From the NCBI RefSeq assembly GCF_027922265.1, contig NZ_BSFI01000004.1, positions 349,817 to 413,816 of the forward strand: a stretch of 64,000 nt of DNA, in the 5' to 3' direction. The notes below the pieces were generated by a model. The model searched no databases. It was not told the DNA's origin and saw only the letters and a program-made list of their open reading frames with translations. Positions 41,735 to 54,356 of this stretch are shown one piece after another. The position numbers were made by a program, and so were the translations under genes. This DNA is from Hansschlegelia plantiphila. GTDB lineage: Bacteria > Pseudomonadota > Alphaproteobacteria > Rhizobiales > Methylopilaceae. Position 1 is the stretch's first letter, and each line of letters begins with the position of its first letter.

Positions 41735-42534
41735 CGGCGGCGGGGAAGGTTCGCGTCGGAGTGGGCGGCTGGACCTTCGAGCCCTGGCGCGGCGTGTTCT
41801 ATCCGGCCGACCTCGTCCAGAAGAACGAACTCGCCTACGCCGCCGAACGCCTCACCGCGATCGAGGTCAACGGCACGTTCTATGGCGCGCAGAAGCCGGA
41901 AAGCTTCGCAAGATGGGCCGCCGAGACGCCCGACGGTTTCGTGTTCTCGCTGAAAGGCCCGCGCTACGCGACCAACCGGCGCGTGCTTGGCGAAGCCGGC
42001 GAATCGGTCGAGCGCTTCCTCGATGGCGGCATGAAGGAACTGGGCGACAAGCTCGGCCCGCTGATGTGGCAGTTGCCGGCGACGAAGAAATTCGACGCAG
42101 CCGACATCGAGGCGTTCCTCAGGCTGCTGCCGCCCGAGCGCCACGGACTGAAGCTGCGGCATGTCATCGAGACCAGGCACGACAGCTTCGCCGACCCCGC
42201 CTTCGTCGACCTGCTGCGGAGCGCCGACGCGGATGTGACGCCGGTCGTGCTCGACGATCCCGATCATCCGATGATCGCGGACGTCGCCGCCGACTTCGTC
42301 TATCTGCGCCTGGAAAGGGCCCAGGAGGACGTCGAGACCGGCTACCGCTCGGAGGACCTCGACGCCTGGGCGAAGCGGCTGAAGACATATGCCGAAGGCG
42401 GGACGCCTGGCGATCTGCCGACGCTGACGGCGGTGAAGCCAGCTAAGAAGCCGCGCGACGTCTTCGCCTTCTTCATCTCCGGCGCGAAGGTGCGCAACCC
42501 GGCGGCGGCGATGGCGATGATCGGGCGGCTTTGA
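41731..42534 (+). CDS. DUF72 family protein (YecE-like)
   Basis: A 267-residue TIM-barrel-like DUF72 protein: [17 protein letters not shown] at the N-terminus, then [43 protein letters not shown] and the C-terminal [18 protein letters not shown]. Biochemical function is unknown. Starts inside the purQ stop (ATGA) and ends 100 bases before purL, so it is translated with a purine synthesis enzyme. Confidence 0.92.
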   Translation: MTAAGKVRVGVGGWTFEPWRGVFYPADLVQKNELAYAAERLTAIEVNGTFYGAQKPESFARWAAETPDGFVFSLKGPRYATNRRVLGEAGESVERFLDGGMKELGDKLGPLMWQLPATKKFDAADIEAFLRLLPPERHGLKLRHVIETRHDSFADPAFVDLLRSADADVTPVVLDDPDHPMIADVAADFVYLRLERAQEDVETGYRSEDLDAWAKRLKTYAEGGTPGDLPTLTAVKPAKKPRDVFAFFISGAKVRNPAAAMAMIGRL

Positions 42535-42634
42535 CGCGAGCAGGGGAGCTCGCGGCCCCCCGAGACTAGCATGCCGCGTCCCATTGGCGTAGCAAGGCGC
42601 GGCCCCCTTCCGAACCCGCTTTCCCGCGAGACCG

Positions 42635-44860
<2,226 letters not shown>

Positions 44861-44878
44861 ACGGAGGCCTTGCGACCG

Positions 44879-45148
44879 ATGCCGATGGACGCCCGCGAGA
44901 TCGAGCGCATGATCCGCGACGCGCTGCCCGACGCCGAGGTCACGATCCGCGACCTTGCGGGCGACGGCGACCATTACGCCGCGACCGTCGTCTCCGAAAC
45001 ATTCCGCGGCAAGAGCCGCGTCCAGCAGCACCAGATCGTCTATCAGGCGCTCAAAGGGCAGATGGGCGGAGCGCTGCATGCGCTTGCGCTGCAGACCAGC
45101 GCCCGCCCCGCGCCTGAACCCGACACAGCGAAAGGCTTCGTATTATGA
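44879..45148 (+). CDS. bolA: BolA family protein
   Basis: An 89-residue BolA-fold protein ([32 protein letters not shown], with the conserved HY and later RVQQHQIVY). The His and the neighbouring loop can co-ligate a 2Fe-2S cluster with a monothiol glutaredoxin. The ATG at 44879 follows GGAGG; a second ATG two codons later is possible. The stop overlaps the grxD start as ATGA, a pairing that supports a shared role in iron-sulfur handling. Confidence 0.93.
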   Translation: MPMDAREIERMIRDALPDAEVTIRDLAGDGDHYAATVVSETFRGKSRVQQHQIVYQALKGQMGGALHALALQTSARPAPEPDTAKGFVL

Positions 45149-45477
45149 GCGCGAGAGATGAGATCGCCGACGCGGTCGCCAAGAACGACGTCGTCCTGTT
45201 CATGAAGGGCACGCCGCAGTTCCCGCAGTGCGGGTTCTCCGGACAGGTCGTGCAGATCCTCGATTATCTGGGGGTGCCCTATCAGGGCGTGAACGTGCTC
45301 GCGAGCGACGAGATGCGTCAGGGCATCAAGGAGTTCTCGAACTGGCCGACGATCCCGCAGCTCTACGTCAAGGGCGAGTTCGTCGGCGGATGCGACATCG
45401 TCCGCGAGATGTTCCAGGCCGGCGAGTTGCAGACCCACATGAAGGAAGCCGGCGTTCCCGTGAAGCAGCCGGCCTGA
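45145..45477 (+). CDS. grxD: Monothiol glutaredoxin, Grx4 type
   Basis: A 110-residue glutaredoxin with the CGFS active site at residues 29-32 ([15 protein letters not shown]) and the downstream [19 protein letters not shown] glutathione-binding region. CGFS glutaredoxins carry and transfer 2Fe-2S clusters, often in complex with BolA, whose gene overlaps it by four bases. It is the last gene of the plus-strand run and ends nine bases before the convergent brnA. Confidence 0.96.
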   Translation: MSARDEIADAVAKNDVVLFMKGTPQFPQCGFSGQVVQILDYLGVPYQGVNVLASDEMRQGIKEFSNWPTIPQLYVKGEFVGGCDIVREMFQAGELQTHMKEAGVPVKQPA

Positions 45478-45486
45478 GCCGTCGAC

Positions 45487-45765
45487 TCACGCCGCGTCGC
45501 GCTTCATCCAGTCGCGCAGGATGGCGTTGAGCCGGGTCTGCCAGCCGGGTCCGGTGGCGCGCAGCCTGTCGAGCACGTCCTCGTCGAGCCGAATCGTGAC
45601 CTGACGCTTCGGCGCGTCTGACTTCGGGCGGCCGCGCCGGACCAGCGTCTCGCCGACATACTCGTCGGCGCGCTCGAAGAAGTCGTCGTCGAGTTCCGGA
45701 GCGTCGTCGGGGTCGACCCACGCCTCAGTCGAGGCGGGTTTCGTAGCGGGCTCTCTCTCGGTCAT
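45487..45765 (-). CDS. brnA: BrnA antitoxin (ribbon-helix-helix)
   Basis: A 92-residue protein with an acidic N-terminal half (WVDPDDAPELDDDFFERADEY) and a C-terminal ribbon-helix-helix DNA-binding motif, RQVTIRLDEDVLDRLRATG, followed by WQTRLNAILRDWM. This is the BrnA arrangement. It should neutralise BrnT and repress the operon. Its start lies within the toxin gene with a 41-base overlap, so the two are co-expressed. Confidence 0.9.
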   Translation of the reverse strand: MTEREPATKPASTEAWVDPDDAPELDDDFFERADEYVGETLVRRGRPKSDAPKRQVTIRLDEDVLDRLRATGPGWQTRLNAILRDWMKRDAA

Positions 45766-45997
45766 TGGCTTTCCTCAGACTGATGATCCGGCGGGCGTCC
45801 CCGCGCTGCGTCCAGACCACCACCACCATCCGCCCATCCAGGCGACCCACCGTGATAAAGCGCACCTCGCGATAGTCCTCGCGGGCATCGACCGCCGTGA
45901 AGGTACGAGCTGCGAAAACCTCCTCACAGCGGGCGAAATCCAGTTGGCGATGCCTAAGCGTCAGTTCTCGCTTTATCGGGTCAAACTCGATCGTCAT
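45725..45997 (-). CDS. brnT: BrnT family ribonuclease toxin
   Basis: A 90-residue BrnT protein: FDPIKRELTLRHRQLDFARCEEVF, REDYREVRFITVGRLDGRMVVVVWT and RIISLRKANDRERARY. In the family, the fold resembles RelE toxins and it cleaves RNA. The classical family start WDPAKAxxNxxKHGVSF is changed to FDPIKRELTLRHRQLDF, so it is a divergent member. The ATG at 45997 is used; a TTG at 46015 would add six residues and precede a likely promoter element. Confidence 0.87.
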   Translation of the reverse strand: MTIEFDPIKRELTLRHRQLDFARCEEVFAARTFTAVDAREDYREVRFITVGRLDGRMVVVVWTQRGDARRIISLRKANDRERARYETRLD

Positions 45998-46003
45998 GAA
46001 TAT

Positions 46004-46032
46004 ATGTAGCGACAAAAAAGACTAGCGTCCAC
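46004..46032 (-). promoter_or_regulatory. Putative sigma-70 promoter of brnTA
   Basis: On the minus strand, GTGGAC, 17 bases, CTACAT compares with the rhizobial consensus CTTGAC-N17-CTATAT (4/6 and 5/6 matches). Transcription would begin at about 45997-45998, at or next to the A of the brnT ATG. Confidence 0.4.
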
Positions 46033-46168
46033 GCGGCGTCTTCAGCTCTGGCGCGGGTGGTGTGCGAAAGCCGATTCATCCAATAGCCACCTTTGCCCGG
46101 TCATCTGAACAGGTCGGCGCCATTGTTGACAGGATGAGCGGCGCATTGTCTCCAAACGCGATCTTCCC

Positions 46169-47059
46169 ATGGCCCTGATCACCCGCCGCGCCTTGCTGAC
46201 CTCCGCAGGCGCAGGCTTCCTGGTCTCTGCCTCGGGCGGCGCTTATGCCGGGCTGATCGAGCCGTCGCTGATGCTGGCGACGACCGAGTACCGTCTGACG
46301 CCGCCGGGCTGGCCGGCGGACCTGCCGCTCACCATCGCGGTGATTTCCGATACGCATGTCTGCGAGCCCTATGTGCCGATGGCGCGGGTCAAGCGCATCG
46401 TCGAGACCGTCAACCGGCTGAAGCCCGACCTCATCGTGCATCTCGGCGACCACGAGGGCAGCTACCACGTCGCGTCGAGCCTGTTTGATCCGACCGAGTG
46501 GGCGGCCGCCTACGCCGACCTCTCCGCGCCGCTCGGCCTCTACACCATCCTCGGCAATCACGACTGGTGGCACCACGCCCGCTCGATCCGGTCCGCCCTC
46601 GACGGCGCGAAGATCCGAGTCATGGAGAACGAGGCGGAGCTCATCGAGCACCGCGGCCGGCGGTTCTGGCTCGCCGGCCTCGGCGACCAGATCGCGCACT
46701 GGCTCGGCCGGGGCTCGTTCCGCGGCGTCGACGACCTGCCGGGGACGCTGGCGCAGCTCAAGACCGACGACCCGGCTCTGCTGCTGATCCATGAGCCCGA
46801 CATCTTCGACGAGGTGCCCGCCCGCGTCTCGCTCACGCTCGCGGGCCACACCCATGGCGGCCAGATCTACATCCCGGGCATCCGCAACCCCTTCATTCCC
46901 GCGAACTATTCCGGCCGCTTCCGCTACGGACACGTCGTCGAGGACGATCGCCATCTGATCATCTCGGGCGGAATCGGCATGAGCAGCTGGCCGGTGCGCT
47001 TCGGGGTGCCGCCGGAGATCGTCATCGTGAAGCTCGGAAACGAGCCGGCGGTGGCGTGA
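46169..47059 (+). CDS. Exported metallophosphoesterase (YaeI-like)
   Basis: A 296-residue calcineurin-like phosphoesterase. Motifs in order: VISDTHV, HLGDHEG, LGNHDWWHH, LLLIHEPD and LAGHTHGGQIYIPG, supplying the dinuclear metal ligands. The N-terminus, ITRRALLTSAGAGFLVSASGG, has a twin-Arg followed by a hydrophobic stretch, so export by Tat with a bound metal centre is plausible. Related YaeI and UDP-diacylglucosamine-type enzymes act on lipids at the membrane; the substrate here is unknown. Convergent with rpsD. Confidence 0.9.
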   Translation: MALITRRALLTSAGAGFLVSASGGAYAGLIEPSLMLATTEYRLTPPGWPADLPLTIAVISDTHVCEPYVPMARVKRIVETVNRLKPDLIVHLGDHEGSYHVASSLFDPTEWAAAYADLSAPLGLYTILGNHDWWHHARSIRSALDGAKIRVMENEAELIEHRGRRFWLAGLGDQIAHWLGRGSFRGVDDLPGTLAQLKTDDPALLLIHEPDIFDEVPARVSLTLAGHTHGGQIYIPGIRNPFIPANYSGRFRYGHVVEDDRHLIISGGIGMSSWPVRFGVPPEIVIVKLGNEPAVA

Positions 47060-47103
47060 GGCGCGCCGTTCGCGGAGGCGTCGCGACAATCGCGAGGCTG
47101 GCC

Positions 47104-47137
47104 CAAAACGAAAAAGGCCGCCCCTGAGGGCGGCCTT
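47104..47137 (-). terminator. Intrinsic terminator of rpsD
   Basis: Perfect 10-bp stem AAGGCCGCCC-CTGA-GGGCGGCCTT; on the minus strand followed by TTTTTCGTTTT. It starts 27 bases after the rpsD stop. Confidence 0.9.
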
Positions 47138-47163
47138 GGAATTCGTAGTCCGGAAACCGTCGA

Positions 47164-47781
47164 TCAGCGCGAGTAGAACTCGACGACCAGGTTCGGCTCC
47201 ATGTGGACGGGGTAGGGCACGTCCGTCAGCAGCGGGATGCGGACGTACTTGACCGTCATCTTGTCGTGGTCGACCTCGAGATAGTCCGGCACGTCGCGTT
47301 CCGCGGAGGCTGCGGCCTCGAGCACGATGGCGAGCTGCTTGGAGCTTTCCTTGACCTCGATCACGTCGCCGACCTTGACGAGGTAGCTCGAGATATTGAC
47401 CCGGCGGCCGTTCACCTTGACGTGGCCGTGGTTCACGAACTGGCGCGCGGCGAACGGCGTCGGCACCAGCTTCGCGCGATAGACCACCGCGTCGAGGCGG
47501 CGCTCCAGTAGGCCGATCAGGTTCGCGGAGGTGTCGCCCTTGAGGCGGGTCGCCTCGGCGTAGATCCGGCGGAACTGCTTCTCGGTGATCGAGCCGTAAT
47601 AGCCCTTGAGCTTCTGCTTGGCGCGGAGCTGCACGCCGAAGTCGGAGAGCTTGCCCTTGCGACGCTGGCCGTGCTGGCCGGGGCCGTATTCGCGGCGATT
47701 GACCGGGCTTTTCGGCCGGCCCCAGATGTTTTCGCCGAGACGGCGGTCGATCTTGTACTTCGAGGCGTGTCGCTTCGACAT
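47164..47781 (-). CDS. rpsD: 30S ribosomal protein S4
   Basis: A 205-residue uS4 of normal length, starting [21 protein letters not shown], with the S4 RNA-binding region [35 protein letters not shown] (two consecutive blocks). It nucleates 30S assembly. I use the ATG at 47781, preceded by a GAAGGAGG-like site (CGAAGGAGGACGCG); an open frame upstream is not part of the protein. Gene stands alone and diverges from dnaG. Confidence 0.96.
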   Translation of the reverse strand: MSKRHASKYKIDRRLGENIWGRPKSPVNRREYGPGQHGQRRKGKLSDFGVQLRAKQKLKGYYGSITEKQFRRIYAEATRLKGDTSANLIGLLERRLDAVVYRAKLVPTPFAARQFVNHGHVKVNGRRVNISSYLVKVGDVIEVKESSKQLAIVLEAAASAERDVPDYLEVDHDKMTVKYVRIPLLTDVPYPVHMEPNLVVEFYSR

Positions 47782-47969
47782 CGCGTCCTCCTTCGAGAGG
47801 TTGAGGAACGCGCCCTCCTGCTGCTTCCATGCGGAAGCCGACAGGTCCGGTCGTTGCGAGAACGCCGGACCACGGGTGCGCAAAAACGCCAACGCGGAGC
47901 TTTTGGCCCCGCGCGACGTGGCGGTTCTCTACGGGGAGAGGGGCCGCGTGTCAATGACGGGCGGCGCGG

Positions 47970-48074
47970 CGTCATCCCGGCGGCGGCACGCATGGATCGC
48001 GGGCAGGGGAGTCCGCCTTGTGCTGAGGTCGATCCCGGCCCTGCTCGGCCGGCGCCGCTTCGGCCGGGCTGACG
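47970..48074. repeat. Inverted-repeat element between rpsD and dnaG
   Basis: The 394-base gap 47782-48175 contains a 105-base segment bounded by CGTCATCCCGGC (47970-47981) and GCCGGGCTGACG (48063-48074), which are inverted repeats matching at 11 of 12 positions. Inside lie further GC-rich palindromic parts (GATCCCGGCC ... GGCCGG). Ends starting CGTCATCCCGG are typical of intergenic palindromic repeats in this order. The remainder of the gap holds the two divergent promoters, which I could not assign; CTCCTATATAAGGAG lies about 40 bases before dnaG. Confidence 0.5.
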
Positions 48075-48175
48075 ATTATCGGCCCCGCCCCCTGTGGATA
48101 GCGGGCGCCGCGCGGCGCGACTCACTTGCTCCTATATAAGGAGAGATCAGCTCTTATCCGGACCGCCTCCGCGCG

Positions 48176-50104
48176 ATGCGCTTCAGCCCATCCTTCCTCG
48201 ACGACCTGCGCCAGCGGCTCCCGGTCTCGGAGGTCGTGGGCCGGCGCGTCAAGCTGAAGCGGCAGGGGCGCGAATATGCCGGGCTCTCGCCGTTCAACGC
48301 CGAGAAGACGCCGTCCTTCTTCGTGAACGACCACAAGGGCTTCTACCACTGCTTCTCCTCGGGAAAGCACGGCGACGTGTTCAAGTTCCTGATGGAGGTC
48401 GAAGGCGTCTCGTTCCCCGAGGCCGTCGAGCGCATCGCCGAGATGGCGGGCGTGCCGATGCCGAAGGACACGCCCGAGGAGGCGCGCCGGCATGAGGCGC
48501 GCGCGAGTCTGCTCGAGATCATGGACATGGCCGCCCGCTTCTACGAAGGCGAGCTGCAGGGAAGGGCGGGCGCCGCGGCGCGCGCCTATCTCGCCGGCCG
48601 GGCCCTGAGCCCGCAGACGCAGACGACGTTCCGCATCGGCTACGCCCCGAACTCGCGGACGGCCCTGCGCGAGCGCCTCCGGGCGCAGGGCGTCGCCGTC
48701 GCCGATATGGTCGAGGCGGGGCTGTTGGTCTCCGGCGACGACGTCTCGGAGCCGTTCGACCGGTTCCGCGACCGCATCATGTTCCCGATCGAGGACGCGC
48801 GCGGGCGGGTTATCGCCTTCGGCGGCCGCGCCATGACGGCGGATGCGCCGGCGAAGTATCTGAACTCGCCTGAGACGCCGCTGTTCCACAAGGGCGCGAC
48901 GCTGTTCAACCACCACCGCGCCCGCGCCGCCGCGCAGACGACCCGGTCGGTGGTCGCGGTCGAGGGTTATGTGGACGCGATCGCGCTCGCGAGCGCAGGC
49001 GTCGCCCATGTGGTCTCGAACCTCGGCACCGCGCTGACGTCCGAGCAGATGGAGCTGCTCTGGAAGATGGCGCCCGAGCCCATCCTTTGCTTCGACGGCG
49101 ACAAGGCCGGCCGGCGCGCCGGCTTCCGCGCGATCGAGACCGCGCTGCCCCTGCTGGCTCCTGGCCGTTCGCTGCGCTTCGCGTTCCTGCCGGAGGGCCA
49201 GGACCCAGACGATCTCGTCCGCGCGGAGGGCCGCGGCGCGATCGACGCGGTGCTCGTGGCCGCCGCGCCGCTCGTCGACGTGCTGTGGGCGCGCGAACTC
49301 GACGCCGGCCCGACCGACACGCCCGAGCGCGCCGCAGCCTTCGAGACCCGGATCCGCGAGGCGCTGAACGCGATCCGCGACGAGACGGTAAGGCGGCACT
49401 ACCAGACCGCCGTCGCCTCCAGGCTGTCCCAGTTCGGCCGGCCCGTCTTCGCCGAGCGGCGCAGCTACGGCGCCCGCGGCGGCCCCGCGCCCCGCGGACG
49501 GCGCGGCGGTCCCGAGCGGTCGTGGCGCAACGGCGCGCAGGCGCAGCCGGCGCTGGCGGCCTCCGCGGATCTGAAGAAGAGCCCGACGGTCGTCGCCGGC
49601 GTCGGTCGCCTGCAGGCCCGCGAGGTCGCGCTCGCGCTTGCGGTCGCCAACCACCCGACGCTGCTCGACGAGCTTGCGGAAATGTTCGCCGAGCTTGAAT
49701 TTTCGAGCCGCGACCTCGACAAGCTGCGCCGCGCGATCCTGGACTCCTACGCCCACGGCGCGCATGACCGGGATGCGATGCGGGCCGACCTGGCGGCGGC
49801 TGGCCTCGACGCGCTGGTCGACCGGGCGCAGGGCGCGTTGCTGTCGAGCGAATGGTGGGTTTCGGTCGACGCCGACCCCGCTGACGCCGCCGTCGCGTGG
49901 CGACATGCGAGCGCCTTGCATATCAAGGTGCGGGCGTTACATAGGGAACTCCGTGCAGCAGAGCAGGAATTCGGGCGGGACTTCACCGACGACAATTTCC
50001 GTCGGATTGTCGAGATTCAACGCCAGCTTTCCACAGCTGAAGGCTCCGAGGCTTCGATCGACGGCTTCGGCGGCGCGTCCGGGCGCGTCGTTCGGCCGAT
50101 GTGA
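48176..50104 (+). CDS. dnaG: DNA primase
   Basis: A 642-residue DnaG. N-terminal domain: GLSPFNAEKTPSFFVN and FYHCFSSGKHGDVFKF, where the usual CHC2 zinc ligands (Cys, His, Cys, Cys) are replaced by Ser38, Asn41, Cys59 and Ser62. The catalytic core has VVAVEGYVDAIALASAG and the TOPRIM Asp motif LCFDGDKAGRRA. A C-terminal helicase-binding region follows a low-complexity RGGPAPRGRRGG linker. It lies upstream of rpoD, the conserved dnaG-rpoD arrangement, with a 180-base gap. Confidence 0.96.
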   Translation: MRFSPSFLDDLRQRLPVSEVVGRRVKLKRQGREYAGLSPFNAEKTPSFFVNDHKGFYHCFSSGKHGDVFKFLMEVEGVSFPEAVERIAEMAGVPMPKDTPEEARRHEARASLLEIMDMAARFYEGELQGRAGAAARAYLAGRALSPQTQTTFRIGYAPNSRTALRERLRAQGVAVADMVEAGLLVSGDDVSEPFDRFRDRIMFPIEDARGRVIAFGGRAMTADAPAKYLNSPETPLFHKGATLFNHHRARAAAQTTRSVVAVEGYVDAIALASAGVAHVVSNLGTALTSEQMELLWKMAPEPILCFDGDKAGRRAGFRAIETALPLLAPGRSLRFAFLPEGQDPDDLVRAEGRGAIDAVLVAAAPLVDVLWARELDAGPTDTPERAAAFETRIREALNAIRDETVRRHYQTAVASRLSQFGRPVFAERRSYGARGGPAPRGRRGGPERSWRNGAQAQPALAASADLKKSPTVVAGVGRLQAREVALALAVANHPTLLDELAEMFAELEFSSRDLDKLRRAILDSYAHGAHDRDAMRADLAAAGLDALVDRAQGALLSSEWWVSVDADPADAAVAWRHASALHIKVRALHRELRAAEQEFGRDFTDDNFRRIVEIQRQLSTAEGSEASIDGFGGASGRVVRPM

Positions 50105-50284
50105 CGGCGAAGGCTCTGGCGCGCACGAGAAGGTAGGCCGGGTCGGCTCTCGGCCTGGCGTGGTTAGGTAGGCGTAAATCGACTCCGCTTAATCTTCGGA
50201 GCTGATTCGCCGTCATCGGGGCGATGGGCGGCGGCCCGGGGCGAACGCGCGACCGATTTGAGGTCGACGCGGAGATTGGACGAC

Positions 50285-52279
<1,995 letters not shown>

Positions 52280-52436
52280 CGCATTCGCCGGAAGACTTCG
52301 GCGGTTCGCGATGTTTCGAACGGCGTGCTCAAGCCCGACGTTCTGCGTAGAGGGGCAGTGAGTCCTGCTGGTTGATGCGTCGGAGCGTCGGCCGTTCGGC
52401 CGTCTCAGGCTGGCGGAAAGCGTCCTCGCCGCTCGG

Positions 52437-53231
52437 ATGGCGCAAGGGCGGACCACCGCCTTTATCTATGAGTTCGTCCGTTTTGGCGTGAAGGAAGCTT
52501 GGGCCTGCCTGTTCGGCGGGGCCATGGTCGCACTGCTGCTGGCGACCCATTTCTGGTATCCCGCCGGTGCGGCTCTCGCGCGGTACGACTTTCTCTTTCT
52601 CGCGGCGTTGACGCTTCAGGCGCTGTTTCTGGTCTTCCGGCTCGAGACGTTCGAGGAGGCGAGGATTATCCTCGCTTACCATGTGGTCGGCACGGCCATG
52701 GAGATCTTCAAGACTTCGGTCGGTTCATGGGTCTATCCGGAGCCATCCCTGTTCAGGATCGCAGGAGTGCCCCTGTTCACCGGGTTCATGTACTCCTGCA
52801 TCGGCAGCTATCTCTGCCGTGTTTGGGACCTTTTCCACTTCAAGTTCATCGGTCATCCAAAGACCGGCCATCTTGCGCTGCTAAGTCTTGCGATCTACGC
52901 CAACTTCTTCGCCCACCACTATCTGCCGGATGTCCGCTGGGCGTTGTTCGTAATTACGGGATTCCTGTTCTTCCGTGCGCGTCTGCAGTTCGTGGTGTGG
53001 CGCGAGCCGCGGTCCATGCCGCTGCTGCTCGGCCTGGCGCTCGTCACGGCGTTCATCTGGCTCGCCGAGAACATCGGCACCTTCACGAAGACATGGCTCT
53101 ACCCCGCCCAACAGCACGGCTGGACGCCCGTGGGTTTCGGCAAGTTCGGCTCCTGGTTCCTGCTCCTCATCGTCAGCTACACGCTGGTCGCCCTCATCAA
53201 GCGACCCGAGACTCCCACAGGGCGCGCGTGA
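52437..53231 (+). CDS. DUF817 integral membrane protein
   Basis: A 264-residue membrane protein with about eight hydrophobic segments, and the charged N-terminus FIYEFVRFGVKEAWACLFGG followed by RLETFEEARIILAYHVVGTAMEIFKTSVGSWVYPEP, the DUF817 signature. Conserved Glu, His and Asp/Asn in or near helices hint at transport or binding, but the function is unknown. It starts with a weak ribosome-binding site. Its stop overlaps the next gene as GTGA. Confidence 0.85.
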   Translation: MAQGRTTAFIYEFVRFGVKEAWACLFGGAMVALLLATHFWYPAGAALARYDFLFLAALTLQALFLVFRLETFEEARIILAYHVVGTAMEIFKTSVGSWVYPEPSLFRIAGVPLFTGFMYSCIGSYLCRVWDLFHFKFIGHPKTGHLALLSLAIYANFFAHHYLPDVRWALFVITGFLFFRARLQFVVWREPRSMPLLLGLALVTAFIWLAENIGTFTKTWLYPAQQHGWTPVGFGKFGSWFLLLIVSYTLVALIKRPETPTGRA

Positions 53232-53641
53232 ACTCTCTGTGCGCGAGGCTGCCATATGCAGGCGCGGCGGTCGTGGTCATGGTCAGCGGCCTGCTGTGGC
53301 GAAGGCCGGAGCTTGGTCTCCCTTGGCCGCTTGCGAAATACGGCGGCTCCGCTCTCTGGGGAGCGATGGTGTTCTTCATCGTTGCGGGCGCGATCGCGCG
53401 GCGCCGGCCTATCCGCGGCGCCGTCGTCGCGGCTGCGCTTGTGGCCATGGTGGAGATCAGCCAAGCGATCCATTTCGAGCCGCTCGACAGATTTCGCGCC
53501 ACGGCTTTAGGCGCGCTGCTGCTCGGCCGCACGTTCGACTGGTGGGATATCGCAGCCTATTGGGCCGGGATCGGTATGGCTTTGCTGGCGACCACGCTCG
53601 CGACGAGAGCCCATGTCGGCCAAAGCAAGCGGGCGGGCTGA
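53228..53641 (+). CDS. DUF2809 integral membrane protein
   Basis: A 137-residue protein with four hydrophobic segments. The pattern LAKYGGSALWGAMVFFIV, VEISQAIHFEPLDRFRATALGALLLG, FDWWDIAAYWAGI fits DUF2809 (VanZ-like small membrane proteins). Starts at the GTG at 53228, which overlaps the DUF817 stop by four bases; no ATG is available before the first helix. The pair thus looks like one membrane unit of unknown function. Confidence 0.8.
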   Translation: MNSLCARLPYAGAAVVVMVSGLLWRRPELGLPWPLAKYGGSALWGAMVFFIVAGAIARRRPIRGAVVAAALVAMVEISQAIHFEPLDRFRATALGALLLGRTFDWWDIAAYWAGIGMALLATTLATRAHVGQSKRAG

Positions 53642-53686
53642 GGGATCGCCTTTGCCGCCTTGCCCGCCCGCGCTATTCTTCCCCCA

Positions 53687-54259
53687 ATGAACGCGCCCGT
53701 TCCCCTCGCTGAAGGCCTGCCGCGCCGTCGCTTCACGGTCGCGGACGTCCTGCGCATGGTCGAAGTCGGCCTGATCCGGGACGACGAGCGCCTCGAGGTG
53801 CTCGACGGGGAGCTCGTGCCGATGTCGCCGAAGGGGAGCCGGCACGAGGCGATCAAGACGCGGATCAACCGGCTCTGGGGCAGGACATGCCCAGACGACG
53901 CGGACTTCGCGCAGGAAACCGGTCTTTATCTCACGAAGACGACCTATCTCGAGCCCGACTTCATCGTCTTCCCGCGCTCCATCGCGTTGGCTGACGTGAA
54001 GGGCCCGGACGTGCGTCTCGCCGTCGAGGTCGCGGATTCCTCGCTCGACTATGATCTTCGCCGCAAGCCGGCGATCTACGCAAGTTTCGGCGTACGGGAG
54101 CTATGGGTGATCGACGCAGCCCGCCGCGTGACGCATCTGCACCGCGAGCCGGGCGGAAACGGCTATGCGAGCGTGGAGATCGCGAACGCCGCAGCACGGA
54201 TGCAGCCGGTTCACGCTCCGGCCGCGTTGTCATTCTCGCTTGACGATCTGAGGGCCTGA
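53687..54259 (+). CDS. Uma2 family (DUF820) putative restriction endonuclease-fold protein
   Basis: A 190-residue protein with the Uma2 PD-(D/E)xK-like core: RLEVLDGELVPMSPKGSRHE, YLEPDFIVFP, LAVEVADSSLDYDLRRKPAIYASFGVRELWVID. Metal-binding Asp and Glu and the Lys of the nuclease fold are present (PDF..., EVA..., RRK). The family is widespread, mostly in cyanobacteria, and its function is unclear. The ATG at 53687 is preferred to an upstream one nine codons earlier. Confidence 0.88.
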   Translation: MNAPVPLAEGLPRRRFTVADVLRMVEVGLIRDDERLEVLDGELVPMSPKGSRHEAIKTRINRLWGRTCPDDADFAQETGLYLTKTTYLEPDFIVFPRSIALADVKGPDVRLAVEVADSSLDYDLRRKPAIYASFGVRELWVIDAARRVTHLHREPGGNGYASVEIANAAARMQPVHAPAALSFSLDDLRA

Positions 54260-54356
54260 GCGGCTCCCGCCCGCATGCCGCGCTTGCGCGCGCGCCGCTT
54301 CACCGCGCCGCCGGGCTGGATCATACAGGACGTCCCGAAGCTGGATGACGCCTGTC

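Noticed and set aside
46016..46168. brnTA region as part of a larger mobile island
   Set aside because: Only the two-gene module is present, its flanks are housekeeping genes and base composition is like the neighbours; no direct repeats or integrase seen.
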